Below are positions 7,844 to 17,584 of a DNA stretch of 64,000 bases, one piece after another. How positions within the stretch are numbered: the stretch's first letter is position 1; each line of letters opens with the position of its first letter. Made by a program: the position numbers and the translations under genes. Under the pieces are notes generated by a model. It was not told where the DNA came from and searched no databases. It saw only the letters and a list, made by a program, of their open reading frames with translations. Source of the stretch: G963662905 sp965230045 (GTDB taxonomy: Bacteria > Bacteroidota > Bacteroidia > Bacteroidales > WRLA01); the NCBI GenBank assembly GCA_965230045.1, contig OZ245940.1, positions 1 to 64,000 of the forward strand, given 5' to 3'.

Positions 7844-10267
7844 ATGTTAAAAAATCTTTTTAAGTACAGCATCCGGGCGCTGTTGCGTCAAAAATCCTAT
7901 TTAATTATCAATACCCTTGGCCTTTCGGTGGGCCTGGCCTGTAGCCTGATTATCGCCATTTTTATATTTCACGAGCTGAGCTATGACCAGTTTCATGAAA
8001 AAAAAGACCGCCTCTACCGTGTAATTTTGAACGGCAAATTGGGCGGGCAGGAAGTCGAAGTTACCTCAACGGCCTCGGTCATCGGCCCTACCATGCTCAA
8101 CGATTTCCCCGAAGTAGAAAGTTTTCTCCGCATTAACCCTTGGGGCGAAACGGTAATTAAAAAAGACGAACGCACCTTTATGGAATCAAGGCTGCTGGAA
8201 GTCGATTCAACTTTTTTCGATTTTTTTTCCATTCCGCTGATACATGGAGATTCCAAAACAGTCCTTAACCGCGAACATTGCGCCGTGCTTTCCGAAAGCC
8301 TGGCAAAAAAAATATTTGGTGATGAATATCCCGTTGATCAAATGATCCGTATCGGAACAGACAGCACCTATTACCTGATTACCGGTGTGATGGCCGATAT
8401 GCCGGACAATACCCACCTTCGCGGCAATATCCTGACCAGTTTCATGACCAATCCGCGCTCACGCAACCAACACTGGCTCAGCAATAGTTTCGATACTTAT
8501 GTCCTGCTGCATGAAGGCGCTTCTACCGATGCCATTGACCAGCGCTTTACCGATATGATCATAAAATATGTGGGGCCGGTAATCAATCAGTATTTTGGTG
8601 TTACCATGGATGATTTTCTCTCTCAGGGCAATAAATACCGTATGTATTTGCAACCGCTGACCGACATCCACTTAAACCCGCGCATTGAAAACATGCTGAA
8701 ACAGCCCAACGACCCAAAATATTTGTGGATTTTTGGCTCTATCGGTTTGTTGATAATCCTGATTGCCGCAGTGAATTTTATGAACCTCAGCACAGCCCAA
8801 TCGACCAAAAGGGCCAAAGAAGTGGGCATTAAAAAAGTCAGTGGCTCCTCACGCGGAATGCTGATTTCGCAATTTCTTATCGAAAGCATTTTGCTGTCTG
8901 TAGTGGCTATGTTGCTTGCTGTTCTTTTGGTAGAATTTTGCCTGCCCTATTTCAATGAGCTGCTCAATATTCACCTGCACTTTAATCCATTCGAAAATAT
9001 CTGGATCATACCGGCTTTGCTTGCATTCTGTATTTTTACAGGAATTTTAGCCGGGAGCTATCCTGCTTTTTATATTTCCTCCTACAATCCGTATCAGGTT
9101 TTAAAAGGCATTCTGCGCAGCGGCCGGCACAACAGCAGCCTACGCAGCTCGCTGGTTGTGTTGCAGTTTACAATTTCAATAGTCTTAATCGTGGGCACAG
9201 GCATTATGTTCCGCCAAATCAATTTTATGCTCAACAAAGATCTCGGTTTTGACAAAGAACAGGTTTTGGTACTTTCCAATATCAATGCACTGCGCGATCA
9301 TCAGCAAAGCTTTAAAAAAAATGTGAAAAATATTTCCGGCGTGATGAATGCTGCCATATCAACCGCAGTGCCGGGCCGAAATAACAACAATAATGGATAT
9401 CGCCTCAAAGGGCGTGAAAAGGAAAGTTTCCTGCTGCAAACCAATTGGGTGGATTGTGATTTCCTCGACACCTATGGTATTGAGCTGGCCGACGGACGCT
9501 TCTTTAGCAAAGAGAGTGCCGCAGACAATGGCGCCTGCATCCTGAATGTTCAGGCTGCAAAACATTATAATCTGACGGATCCTTTTTCAGAACGGTTTAT
9601 TGTGAGTGAAAATGATGCAGAAGAAATTGAATATATGCCCATTATCGGCCTGGTAGATAATTTCCATTTTGAGTCCCTGCAAAAAGCCATCGGGCCTTAT
9701 ATGATGCGCTTCCGCGATGAGAATTTTCATTGGGGTTATGTCAGCATTCGCCTGAAAAGTGGTGTTTCAAAAGCGACTATTGAGGAAATTGAAGATGTTT
9801 GGAAAGATTATACTGGTAATGAACCCATGCAGTATTTCTTTATGGATCAGCATTTTGAACGCTTGTACCGGGAAGAAAAAACCAATGCGGAACTCTCTAT
9901 TATTTTTACCATCCTGGGAATTCTCATTGCCGCATTGGGATTATATGGCCTTACTTCGTTTACAGTGCAGCAAAGAACCAAAGAAATTGGTGTGCGCAAA
10001 ACCTTTGGCGCTTCCATTTTCACCATCTGGATGCTGATTAACAAAGAAATTCTCAAACTTGTTGGGATTGCAACGCTTATCGCATGGCCTTTGATATACT
10101 GGGCTGCATCAAACTGGCTCAACCACTATCACTACCGCATTGACCTGAACCCGATCGATTTTTTTATTGGATTTGCCATAGCGGCTTTGATTGCTTTGCT
10201 TACAACATCATACCGTGTGGTGCGGGCTGCAAGGATTAATCCTTCGGAGAGTTTACGGTACGAATAA
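7844..10267 (+). CDS. FtsX/MacB-type ABC transporter permease (large, duplicated type)
   Basis: 807 residues. Layout: TM1 about 20-42 (YLIINTLGLSVGLACSLIIA), MacB-like periplasmic domain to about 280, three TMs with the FtsX signature RAKEVGIKKVSGSSRGMLISQFLIES, a second TM plus periplasmic domain (about 420-665), and a last FtsX block with the repeated signature RTKEIGVRKTFGASIFTIW. This two-FtsX arrangement is characteristic of Bacteroidetes. These permeases need a separate MacB/LolD-type ATPase, which is not encoded next to it; the substrate (lipoprotein, peptide or small molecule) is unknown. It starts 94 bp after the terminator, so it is its own transcription unit. Confidence 0.87.
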   Translation: MLKNLFKYSIRALLRQKSYLIINTLGLSVGLACSLIIAIFIFHELSYDQFHEKKDRLYRVILNGKLGGQEVEVTSTASVIGPTMLNDFPEVESFLRINPWGETVIKKDERTFMESRLLEVDSTFFDFFSIPLIHGDSKTVLNREHCAVLSESLAKKIFGDEYPVDQMIRIGTDSTYYLITGVMADMPDNTHLRGNILTSFMTNPRSRNQHWLSNSFDTYVLLHEGASTDAIDQRFTDMIIKYVGPVINQYFGVTMDDFLSQGNKYRMYLQPLTDIHLNPRIENMLKQPNDPKYLWIFGSIGLLIILIAAVNFMNLSTAQSTKRAKEVGIKKVSGSSRGMLISQFLIESILLSVVAMLLAVLLVEFCLPYFNELLNIHLHFNPFENIWIIPALLAFCIFTGILAGSYPAFYISSYNPYQVLKGILRSGRHNSSLRSSLVVLQFTISIVLIVGTGIMFRQINFMLNKDLGFDKEQVLVLSNINALRDHQQSFKKNVKNISGVMNAAISTAVPGRNNNNNGYRLKGREKESFLLQTNWVDCDFLDTYGIELADGRFFSKESAADNGACILNVQAAKHYNLTDPFSERFIVSENDAEEIEYMPIIGLVDNFHFESLQKAIGPYMMRFRDENFHWGYVSIRLKSGVSKATIEEIEDVWKDYTGNEPMQYFFMDQHFERLYREEKTNAELSIIFTILGILIAALGLYGLTSFTVQQRTKEIGVRKTFGASIFTIWMLINKEILKLVGIATLIAWPLIYWAASNWLNHYHYRIDLNPIDFFIGFAIAALIALLTTSYRVVRAARINPSESLRYE

Positions 10268-10275
10268 TCAACGTT

Positions 10276-10823
10276 GGCTGTATTCTAAATAACGGATGAT
10301 TGTTAAGATTATAAGTTTTATTCAAAAGAACTTATAGATTTCTCAGTCGGCAATGCCTTTCAGGCATAAACCTCCATCGAAATGACCATCTTAAGGGTTA
10401 TTTTGCAGGGGGAGGGCAGGTAGCGGGCGTTCCACGCCCGCTACCTGCCCTCCCCCTGCTTCCTGACAATAAAAAACGGTCATTTCGACCAAAACACAAA
10501 GCAAAGCGGAGTGTTGCCGGGAGAAATCTAAACTTCCTTATAAACTTATGTATATAAGTGGTTTGTATATGAGACGAGTCATGATTCGATGTTCTTAGAT
10601 TATTTAGAGTTCGTCTATAAAGTCCAACTTCTGCGTTGTTGCTCAAAATCCAAATCCTCAAATACTTGATTATCCGGTTTGGATTTTTCACACGTACTTC
10701 GACGACGCTCAGCATAGCACCTTGAATTTGAACTTTATAGAGCAAACTTCCGACTCTATGGACAGACACTATTTAATCCATTGATAATTGCGCTGTGAAT
10801 CAACCTATATTTAGAATACAGCC
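10276..10823. repeat. Nested palindromic intergenic element with 16-bp terminal inverted repeats
   Basis: Fills almost the whole 10268-10879 gap. GGCTGTATTCTAAATA (10276-10291) is repeated inverted at 10808-10823. Inside are TCGAAATGACC / GGTCATTTCGA arms around a very strong hairpin: 10409-10430 against 10436-10457, a stem of about 22 bp (GGGGGAGGGCAGG... outward, loop TTCCA). A second inner inverted pair (CTATAAAGT / ACTTTATAG) lies near 10616-10743. The order of arms resembles the elements at 20708, 26104 and 27251 (an AGATTyCTC arm, then a TCGrAATGAC arm, then a GC-rich core), so it is likely a distant member of the same class of non-coding repeats. No convincing gene is present. Confidence 0.75.
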
Positions 10824-10879
10824 TCAACGTTTCAACTTTTCCAAAGCTCAAATGCGTTGGAAAAGTTGAAACAGTTTTT

Positions 10880-13549
10880 TTATTCCCGTACCAATTTTAA
10901 GCAAATTCGTTTGCCTTGGCCAAAGTCGATTTGCACGAAATACAGCCCGGAAGGCATTGTTTTTTCCAGAAGATCCAGACGGATCCTGCCGGCTTCTTCA
11001 TTCATTTCAACCGGCCATTGTTTGCCTGTTAAATCAGTAAGCAGAATGTTTTCGGCTTTGGTTTTGAATGTTGGGATTTCAATAAAAATTTCGTTTTCGA
11101 AAGGATTGGGATAAACCTGTATATCCGAGCGGATGAAATCAATGCCCACGCCGCCGATGAGGACATCCAAATTTGCTGTATCGCCATTACAGCCAAATTC
11201 AGATGTTTCGTAACAAAATATACGGTCAGTTCCCGGGTTTTCCCACTCAAATCCGGCTTCATTGGTGCCCTGGCCACTGGCTAAAGTGCCGTTTTCTGCC
11301 CACCATGTCCATTCCGACCCTTCATGGAAAAGTACAGAATAATCGTAAGGCTGATCATTGAGGACTTCTGTTGGTCCGGTAATTTCGGGCATTTCGGGCA
11401 GGGCATGTACGTGCACCCAAACCGTGTCTTTATTGGCGCAGCCCATTTCATCCCGACCGGTAACAATGTATTCGCTTGTTGTTTCGGGGCAAACAATGAT
11501 TGATGCTGCAAATGCTCCGGTATTCCAGGAATAGTTTACGCCTCCTGTGGCAATCAGTGTATCGCATTCGCCAAAACAAATCTCGCTGTCGGTGCCGGCA
11601 TCGATTACGGGCGACTCATGAACCACGATATCCATTACAGAACCATCTCCCGCACCGCAATCGTTGGCAGGAACCACCGATATTTGCCCGCTTTCGGCAT
11701 TATCGTTTACGATTACCGTAATGGTTGGTGTGGTCGTGCTTGCCGATGCAAATTCAAAACCAGAGGGCAAAGTCCATTGGTATTCTGTAGCATATTGCAC
11801 AGGTTCAACAGAATACACCTTATTGCCGCCGCCCTGACATACATCTGTATCGCCAGTAATTTCGCCTGTGGCAGGCGGGATGCCAATAACTTCCACAGAA
11901 ACACTTGCCGAACGGATATCTTCGCCATCATCGCAATCTACAAAATAAGTTATGTTTTCCGTGGGCTGAACCTCAGGGTTTTGCTCATTGGATGTAAAAC
12001 CAGCCGGCTCTGAAGTCCATGACCATGAGTACGTTCCTGTGCCCCCGGTTGCCGAGGCACTGAGCTGGCTGCTTCCTCCGGAACAAATTGTCTGTGGATC
12101 TGCTGTTGCGTTCACTTCCAGATCGGTAATTGGCCCCAGTTCGCCGTTAAATTGTACGTTTTGCGCATAAATATCCCCATCGTCATTACGGTCATCTGCC
12201 CATGCGGCAACAATTTGATAATCCTGCGCCATACCGGCCACCACATCGCTCTTGCCACTGTTGGCCGATGACATATCGATTCGCTCTGATGCCCAGGCAA
12301 AAGAACCTCCCGCATCAACGGCAAAAGCAAAAATGGATTCGTTTGTAGCAGGATAATCGGGCTGATCGGTACAAATAGCAATAACATTTCCGTCTTCGGT
12401 CAAACGGACTTGCGCCAGTTGTTTTGAGGCTTCCTCAAGCATATAAAACTCGATGCCTTGAGTTCCCCATAAGCGCTCGCCGCTTTCAAAAGCTATTTTT
12501 TGCCCGGCAATGCCTTTATAATTCTGGCTGTAACTTGATGAAGTGGTAAAAGCATAAAGGGCATTATTTTCATCGTCCCAGGCAATAAAGGGATATGTAA
12601 GCATATATGTTGATAAAACACTTATTTCCAGTCCATTTTGCTCATACTTCTGATTTCCCTCGCCATCAATATATTGTACAAAGGATTGAAATGTGGAACC
12701 TGCACGTGCGTCCATCCAGGCAATAAATGCTCCGCCATCGGGGCCTGTGGCTGTCTGTAAATCGTGATATGATTTGAATACGCTTGTGTTGAGCACAGCC
12801 ACATGATTATCCCAAACCGCATTACCATCCGCATCATATTTTTGTATATAAATCATTACATTTTGGCTGTTGGGTGGCGTATAAGCTGTATAAACGGCAA
12901 AGACGGCATCATCGCTGGCAGGCACCAGCCAAATATTATTGTATTCCATGCCGGTATTGTCCTGCAAAACAACGCCCTCTCCCCATTGCAAGGCTCCAGC
13001 CGGATTGAGTTTTTGTAGTACGATTACAGATTCATCGCCCGAGCGTATCCAGCCGGTAACAATATTTCCTGCATCAGTAAAAGCAATTTTTGGATCTGCA
13101 GTAAAATCTTCATCATCCGAAAGCTGTATGCCATCTTCGCCCCATTCAAATTGTCCGGAAGGGCTGATTTTATAAATATATGCATTATTAAAGCCGTTAC
13201 GGATATCCTGAAATGCAATATAAATACGGTTATCCGGACCGGCAATCATACTGTAATCTGTAATCCAGCTCATGCTTTCATTATCGGATATCAATAATCC
13301 GCCCGATTCCCATTCACGATGTCCGAATACATCGTAACGCTGCATGCGTACATTATAATTGCCGTTTTCGGGGCTGAACCAGCTGATGTAGGTGTCGCCA
13401 TTGGTTTGCGTGGAAACCTTGGGAATGGCCTGCTGCCCGCTGAGTGTGGCAACAGCTTTGTTGTCAGTGGGAGAACTGCTCCATTGTGCAAAAAGCTGCG
13501 GGCAGCTAAAAAGCAGGAGCATACTGATAATGGGTAGGATTTGTTTCAT
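10880..13549 (-). CDS. Secreted protein with T9SS C-terminal sorting domain
   Basis: 889 residues from ATG 13549, which begins a good signal peptide (MKQILPIISMLLLFSCPQLFAQ); an in-frame ATG at 13600 would add a non-signal extension. The N-terminal two thirds contain repeated WGxxGIQ/DDRNxDGDIYAQ-like segments, suggesting a beta-propeller or beta-repeat exoprotein, then two Ig/PKD-like domains (about 480-700: CSGGSSQLSASATGGTGTYSW, CQGGGNKVYSVEP). The end (IQVYPNPFENEIFIEIP ... GLYFVQIDFGQGKRICLKLVRE) is a type A Por-secretion sorting domain, directing export by the type IX system and surface attachment. The function is otherwise unknown. It is transcribed towards the palindromic element. Confidence 0.85.
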   Translation of the reverse strand: MKQILPIISMLLLFSCPQLFAQWSSSPTDNKAVATLSGQQAIPKVSTQTNGDTYISWFSPENGNYNVRMQRYDVFGHREWESGGLLISDNESMSWITDYSMIAGPDNRIYIAFQDIRNGFNNAYIYKISPSGQFEWGEDGIQLSDDEDFTADPKIAFTDAGNIVTGWIRSGDESVIVLQKLNPAGALQWGEGVVLQDNTGMEYNNIWLVPASDDAVFAVYTAYTPPNSQNVMIYIQKYDADGNAVWDNHVAVLNTSVFKSYHDLQTATGPDGGAFIAWMDARAGSTFQSFVQYIDGEGNQKYEQNGLEISVLSTYMLTYPFIAWDDENNALYAFTTSSSYSQNYKGIAGQKIAFESGERLWGTQGIEFYMLEEASKQLAQVRLTEDGNVIAICTDQPDYPATNESIFAFAVDAGGSFAWASERIDMSSANSGKSDVVAGMAQDYQIVAAWADDRNDDGDIYAQNVQFNGELGPITDLEVNATADPQTICSGGSSQLSASATGGTGTYSWSWTSEPAGFTSNEQNPEVQPTENITYFVDCDDGEDIRSASVSVEVIGIPPATGEITGDTDVCQGGGNKVYSVEPVQYATEYQWTLPSGFEFASASTTTPTITVIVNDNAESGQISVVPANDCGAGDGSVMDIVVHESPVIDAGTDSEICFGECDTLIATGGVNYSWNTGAFAASIIVCPETTSEYIVTGRDEMGCANKDTVWVHVHALPEMPEITGPTEVLNDQPYDYSVLFHEGSEWTWWAENGTLASGQGTNEAGFEWENPGTDRIFCYETSEFGCNGDTANLDVLIGGVGIDFIRSDIQVYPNPFENEIFIEIPTFKTKAENILLTDLTGKQWPVEMNEEAGRIRLDLLEKTMPSGLYFVQIDFGQGKRICLKLVRE

Positions 13550-13770
13550 AATTGTTGATTTTAAGATAAATGTACGAAAAAATCCATTACAAGGTTTCAT
13601 TAATGCTAAAATTTGTGTAAATAATTATCTGATAAACCGCTTTGCCCTGCACCAGTTTTCTCCTTGCAAAGTGTTCGGAATCAGACAGACCGTTTGAAAA
13701 AATTACCAATATTTCATGCTTACAGAGCTTGTAAATACATATATTGTTGTAATTCAACGCCTTATAAGAA

Positions 13771-13786
13771 TGGCATTAGAATTGAA
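13771..13786 (+). promoter_or_regulatory. Possible sigma-54 promoter of the permease gene
   Basis: TGGCATTAGAATTGAA matches the -24/-12 pattern TGGCAC-N5-TTGCA in all but two positions and lies 35 bp before the ATG at 13821. The window also encodes a sigma-54-dependent activator beside related permeases (38083). Pattern match by eye only. Confidence 0.45.
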
Positions 13787-13820
13787 CGTTTGGTCTAACT
13801 AACCCCAAAATTTTTTTCTT

Positions 13821-16247
13821 ATGCTCCAGACCTATATCAAACTGTCCGTGCGAAGTTTTCTGAAGCACAAATTTTTCACCTTCATCAATATTTTTGGACT
13901 GGCACTGGGAATTGCTGCCAGTCTTTTGATTTTTCAATATTCATGGCGTGAGCTTTCTTATGACGACTGGCACGAAAAATCGGATCAGATGTACCGCATC
14001 CGGCTCGACCGCTACAGTCAGGGCGAACTCGCCGAAGAAATGGCCACTGCGCCGGCAGCCTTTCCCTATGAGCTGCAAGACAACTATCCGGAAGTGCTTG
14101 ATTTTACAGGTTTAAGCAATTTTCAATTGGAAGGATTGCTTGGTAAGGACGAGAAAAAATACCGCATCGATGGAAAGGCTTTTTACTCCACACCTTCCTT
14201 TTTTAAGATGTTCGACCATGAACTGGTAAAAGGAGATGCCGAAAGCTGCCTGAAAGAGCGCAATGCTGTTGTGCTTTCGGAAGAACTGGCGCAGCGCTTT
14301 TTCGGAGATGAAGACCCCATCGGGAAAAGCTTGCTGTGGAATAACCGTATCCCCATGATGGTAACCGGTGTTTTCAAAAAAGATGTGCGCCCTTCGCACC
14401 TAAATTTTGAACTGCTCTACAGCTGGGAAACCATGGTTGGGATTTATGGCGATGCCATGTACCAGCAATGGTTTATGGATGTGCCGCTCTGCTATTTCGT
14501 GTTTCAGGAAGGCACAGATATGGAAGGATTTGACAAAAAAATTGACCAGATGATCGACAAGCGGCTTGGCGATGAACTGGCCAGGAGGAATGAAGCCATG
14601 GAGTTTTTTATCCAGCCTTTGGAGAGCATCCATTTGCATTCCAATTTCCCGGGGGAAGCAGAGAAAAACGGAAACTATAAATCGGTTTATTTCCTGCTGG
14701 TTATCTCGTTAATGATCATGCTCATCGCCTGGTTAAACTACATAAACCTGGCTACATCGCGCTCCCTCGAGCGTGCCCGTGAAGTGGGGCTGCGCAAGGT
14801 AAGCGGCGCCACACGCCCGCAAATAATGGCTCAGTTTTTAGCCGAATCGTTGATTATCAATTTGATTGCTGTAGCGTTGGGCCTGATTCTGGTTGCTGTG
14901 CTTTACCCCTGGTTCAATGAGTTTACCGGCCTTGAAGTTACCTTATTGCTCTGGCAGCAACCCATGTTCTGGCTGATTTTTGCCCTGGTAGTTCTGTGCG
15001 GTTCCATTCTTTCCGGGCTGTATCCTGCATTTGTAATCTCATCTTTCGAGCCTTCCAGCATTTTCCGATTAAAGAAAAAGGCCTCCTCGCGCGGCTTTAG
15101 TTTCCGTAAGGTGATGATTGTAATACAATTTGTTATTACCATGGTGCTTATTACCGGTACAATGACCGTTTACCGCCAGTTGAACTTTATGCGCTCACAG
15201 GACCGGGGCATCGAAACCGAACAAACATTGATCGTTAAATCGCCATCGGTCATCGATTCCACGTTTTATCGTAAACTTGATGGTTTTCAAAATGAACTGC
15301 TCAATGAGAGCGAAGTAGAAAAAATCTGTGGCAGTTTCTTTGTGCCAGGCGATGAGGTTTGGTTTACGCTGCCTTTTACCAATGTTAAAGATCCGGATCA
15401 AAGGGGTTCAAGGACGCTTTGTGCGAATTTCACCAACGATCAGTTTGTGCCCTTTTACGATTTAAAACTGCTTGGCGGAAGGAATTTTGACCGGAACATC
15501 CAGGAAGACCGTATTGCCTATATGCTCAGCGAAACAGCCATGCGCCTCATGGGACATGACAAGCCTGAGGATGTCATCAATACGGAAATCAGGAACGACC
15601 TTTGGGATCGCGTTGGGAAATGCGTGGGCGTTTTTGAGGATTATCATCAGGAATCGCTCAAGGAAGATTACGCTCCCCTTGTTTTGGTGCATTTCCGGCA
15701 TCCACGTTATGTAAAGAATTATTCAATCAAATTGAAAACCAATGATATGCATGCTTTGATTGGAATGATTCAGGAAAAATTTGAATCCTTTTTCCCGGGC
15801 AACCTCTTTGAGTATTATTTCCTGGATCAACATTATGATGAGCAATATAAAGATGATGTACGTTTTGGAAAAACTTTTGGTTTGTTTGCCTTTTTTGCCA
15901 TCATTGTGGCCAGTTTAGGACTCTTTGCCCTGGCGCTTTATTTTACATTACAGCGTACCCGCGAGATTGCCATCCGGAAAGTGCATGGCGCCAGCGAAAG
16001 CAAGATTATGCGCCTGCTGAGTTTTGAATACATCAAGCTCTTCCTGCTCTCTGCAATTGTTGCCTTCCCCCTGGCTTTCTTTATCATGAACCGCTGGCTG
16101 GATAATTTTGCCTATCGCATCAGTTTCGATTTATGGATGGTGCTCCTGCCATCACTCTTGATGCTGGTAGTGATTTTCCTCGCTATTGGATATCAGGTAT
16201 ATCATTCATCGAGGGCAAAGCCTGTGGATGCATTGAAATATGAGTAA
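13821..16247 (+). CDS. FtsX/MacB-type ABC transporter permease (large, duplicated type)
   Basis: 808 residues with the same plan as the permease at 7844: N-terminal TM (FTFINIFGLALGIAASLLIFQYSW), periplasmic MacB-like domain, FtsX block with RAREVGLRKVSGATRPQIMAQFLAES, second TM and periplasmic domain, and terminal FtsX block with RTREIAIRKVHGASESKIMRLLSFEYIKLF. It ends in the family-typical SRAKPVDALKYE. The ATPase partner is not in the window. A sigma-54-like promoter precedes it. It stands alone, with a palindromic repeat right after its stop codon. Confidence 0.87.
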   Translation: MLQTYIKLSVRSFLKHKFFTFINIFGLALGIAASLLIFQYSWRELSYDDWHEKSDQMYRIRLDRYSQGELAEEMATAPAAFPYELQDNYPEVLDFTGLSNFQLEGLLGKDEKKYRIDGKAFYSTPSFFKMFDHELVKGDAESCLKERNAVVLSEELAQRFFGDEDPIGKSLLWNNRIPMMVTGVFKKDVRPSHLNFELLYSWETMVGIYGDAMYQQWFMDVPLCYFVFQEGTDMEGFDKKIDQMIDKRLGDELARRNEAMEFFIQPLESIHLHSNFPGEAEKNGNYKSVYFLLVISLMIMLIAWLNYINLATSRSLERAREVGLRKVSGATRPQIMAQFLAESLIINLIAVALGLILVAVLYPWFNEFTGLEVTLLLWQQPMFWLIFALVVLCGSILSGLYPAFVISSFEPSSIFRLKKKASSRGFSFRKVMIVIQFVITMVLITGTMTVYRQLNFMRSQDRGIETEQTLIVKSPSVIDSTFYRKLDGFQNELLNESEVEKICGSFFVPGDEVWFTLPFTNVKDPDQRGSRTLCANFTNDQFVPFYDLKLLGGRNFDRNIQEDRIAYMLSETAMRLMGHDKPEDVINTEIRNDLWDRVGKCVGVFEDYHQESLKEDYAPLVLVHFRHPRYVKNYSIKLKTNDMHALIGMIQEKFESFFPGNLFEYYFLDQHYDEQYKDDVRFGKTFGLFAFFAIIVASLGLFALALYFTLQRTREIAIRKVHGASESKIMRLLSFEYIKLFLLSAIVAFPLAFFIMNRWLDNFAYRISFDLWMVLLPSLLMLVVIFLAIGYQVYHSSRAKPVDALKYE

Positions 16248-16249
16248 AT

Positions 16250-16374
16250 GGTTTCTGTCCAGAATGTCCGATCTCAGCGTTATTTCATTTGCTGGAAACA
16301 GTCATTTACTCTAGTAAACTCCTTGTTTCCAGCAAATGAAATGCCTCGACCTCGAACATTTTGAACCAGAAACC
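16250..16374. repeat. 125-bp palindromic repeat directly behind the permease gene
   Basis: Outer arms read GGTTTCTG...CAGAATGT from 16250 and ACATTTTG...CAGAAACC to 16374. The inner arms are perfect: the 19 bp at 16282-16300 (ATTTCATTTGCTGGAAACA) are repeated inverted at 16324-16342. It could act as a bidirectional transcript end or be a REP/MITE-like insertion. It starts 3 bp after the stop codon at 16247. No gene in 16248-16546. Confidence 0.7.
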
Positions 16375-16442
16375 CGACTCCATGGCCGGACTCTGAATGG
16401 TTTTTGTATTCATCCGATGACTGAAAAGTTTACATTTTGATT

Positions 16443-16468
16443 AGCCCGGTTTATTCGGGCTTTTTTTT
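16443..16468 (+). terminator. Rho-independent terminator
   Basis: AGCCCG (16443-16448) pairs with CGGGCT (16456-16461), followed by eight T. It probably ends transcription from the permease and insulates the HipA-like pair that starts 79 bp further on. Confidence 0.75.
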
Positions 16469-16546
16469 GCTATTCATGCATTGTTTTCTACTTAAAAATT
16501 GCATAATTTTTTGTTCATAATTACAAATTGAGTAATTTAGAACAAT

Positions 16547-17584
16547 ATGAAGAAGAGAAAGCATATAAATCCTTTGCCAATTATTGATTATAGCGGATTT
16601 AACCCAAAGCCTGGCTGTATTCCTTTTGCTAAAAAGCATGAATATTTTGTGGTGACCAATATATCTATCACAGGAGATGCACCAAAGGACTTTATAAGGT
16701 ACTATCAGTTTAAAAGAGACACTATTGTTCGAAAATCAAATCCTGATACATGGAAATTATATTTGGCAAAACACGGTCATAAGCATTACCCAATGGAAGC
16801 TATTACAGAGTATTTGCTTAATCAAATCGGAGAAGTATTGGGGTTTAATATGGCTAAATCGGGCTTGTTATGGTTAGGGAATCAGATTAGGTTTATATCA
16901 GAATATTTTATTGAAAGACAGGATGTTCAGTATTTGGATCATGGAGCTGACTTATATGCAGGATATTTGCATGATAGAGAATTTGTTGAAGAAATAGAGA
17001 ATACCAAACAGTCTGCCACGTTTTTCACAGTACAATTTACTGAAGATACGCTCAAACATTTTTTCCCAAGGAATTATAAAGAGCTAATGGGAGAATTTCT
17101 AAAATTATTAATTTTTGACGCTTTAATAGGAAATAATGATAGGCATTATTATAATTGGGGCATTGTTCGTCATATTGAAGGAACAGATAAGCCCTATTTC
17201 TCTCCAATTTATGATACTGCAAGAGGATTGTTCTGGAATGATCATGAAGAAAAAATCAGGGAGATTACTGGTAACAAAAATCGATTTGAAACGTTTATAA
17301 GAAAGTATGCCGAAGGGAGTTGCCCAAAAATTGGATGGGAAGATGCAGGGAGATTAAATCATTTTGAATTAGTCGAAAAAATTGCCACCATGCGGGAGTA
17401 TTCGGAAAATTGCACACAAATTAAGAACATTTGTGATACCAGCATATTAGATCGGTTAGATAAATTGATAGATGTTGATTTCGGAGACCTTATTAGTACT
17501 GAAAGAAAGATTATTATCAAGGAATGCTTAAAGTACAGACATAACAGAATACGAGAAATATTTTTAGCTTTGCAACATGATTAA
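16547..17584 (+). CDS. HipA-like Ser/Thr kinase lacking the N-terminal subdomain (HipT-like)
   Basis: 345 residues. The C-terminal kinase core of HipA is visible: a likely ATP-anchoring segment WKLYLAKHGHKHYPMEAITEYLL (69-91), a catalytic loop LIGNNDRHYYNWGIV (D198, H200, N203), and a DFG-equivalent FSPIYDTARGLFW (D223). HipA-family kinases act as toxins by phosphorylating aminoacyl-tRNA synthetases or as other regulators. The N-terminal HipA subdomain is absent and appears to be encoded by the next gene, overlapping by 8 bp. No HipB-like HTH gene is adjacent. Base composition is clearly more AT-rich than the flanking genes, which suggests acquisition by transfer. Confidence 0.75.
   Translation: MKKRKHINPLPIIDYSGFNPKPGCIPFAKKHEYFVVTNISITGDAPKDFIRYYQFKRDTIVRKSNPDTWKLYLAKHGHKHYPMEAITEYLLNQIGEVLGFNMAKSGLLWLGNQIRFISEYFIERQDVQYLDHGADLYAGYLHDREFVEEIENTKQSATFFTVQFTEDTLKHFFPRNYKELMGEFLKLLIFDALIGNNDRHYYNWGIVRHIEGTDKPYFSPIYDTARGLFWNDHEEKIREITGNKNRFETFIRKYAEGSCPKIGWEDAGRLNHFELVEKIATMREYSENCTQIKNICDTSILDRLDKLIDVDFGDLISTERKIIIKECLKYRHNRIREIFLALQHD

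Noticed and set aside
10409..10457. Very strong hairpin as a simple rho-independent terminator
   Set aside because: It is embedded in a larger nested repeat and lacks an adjoining T run; better explained as the core of the repeat element.
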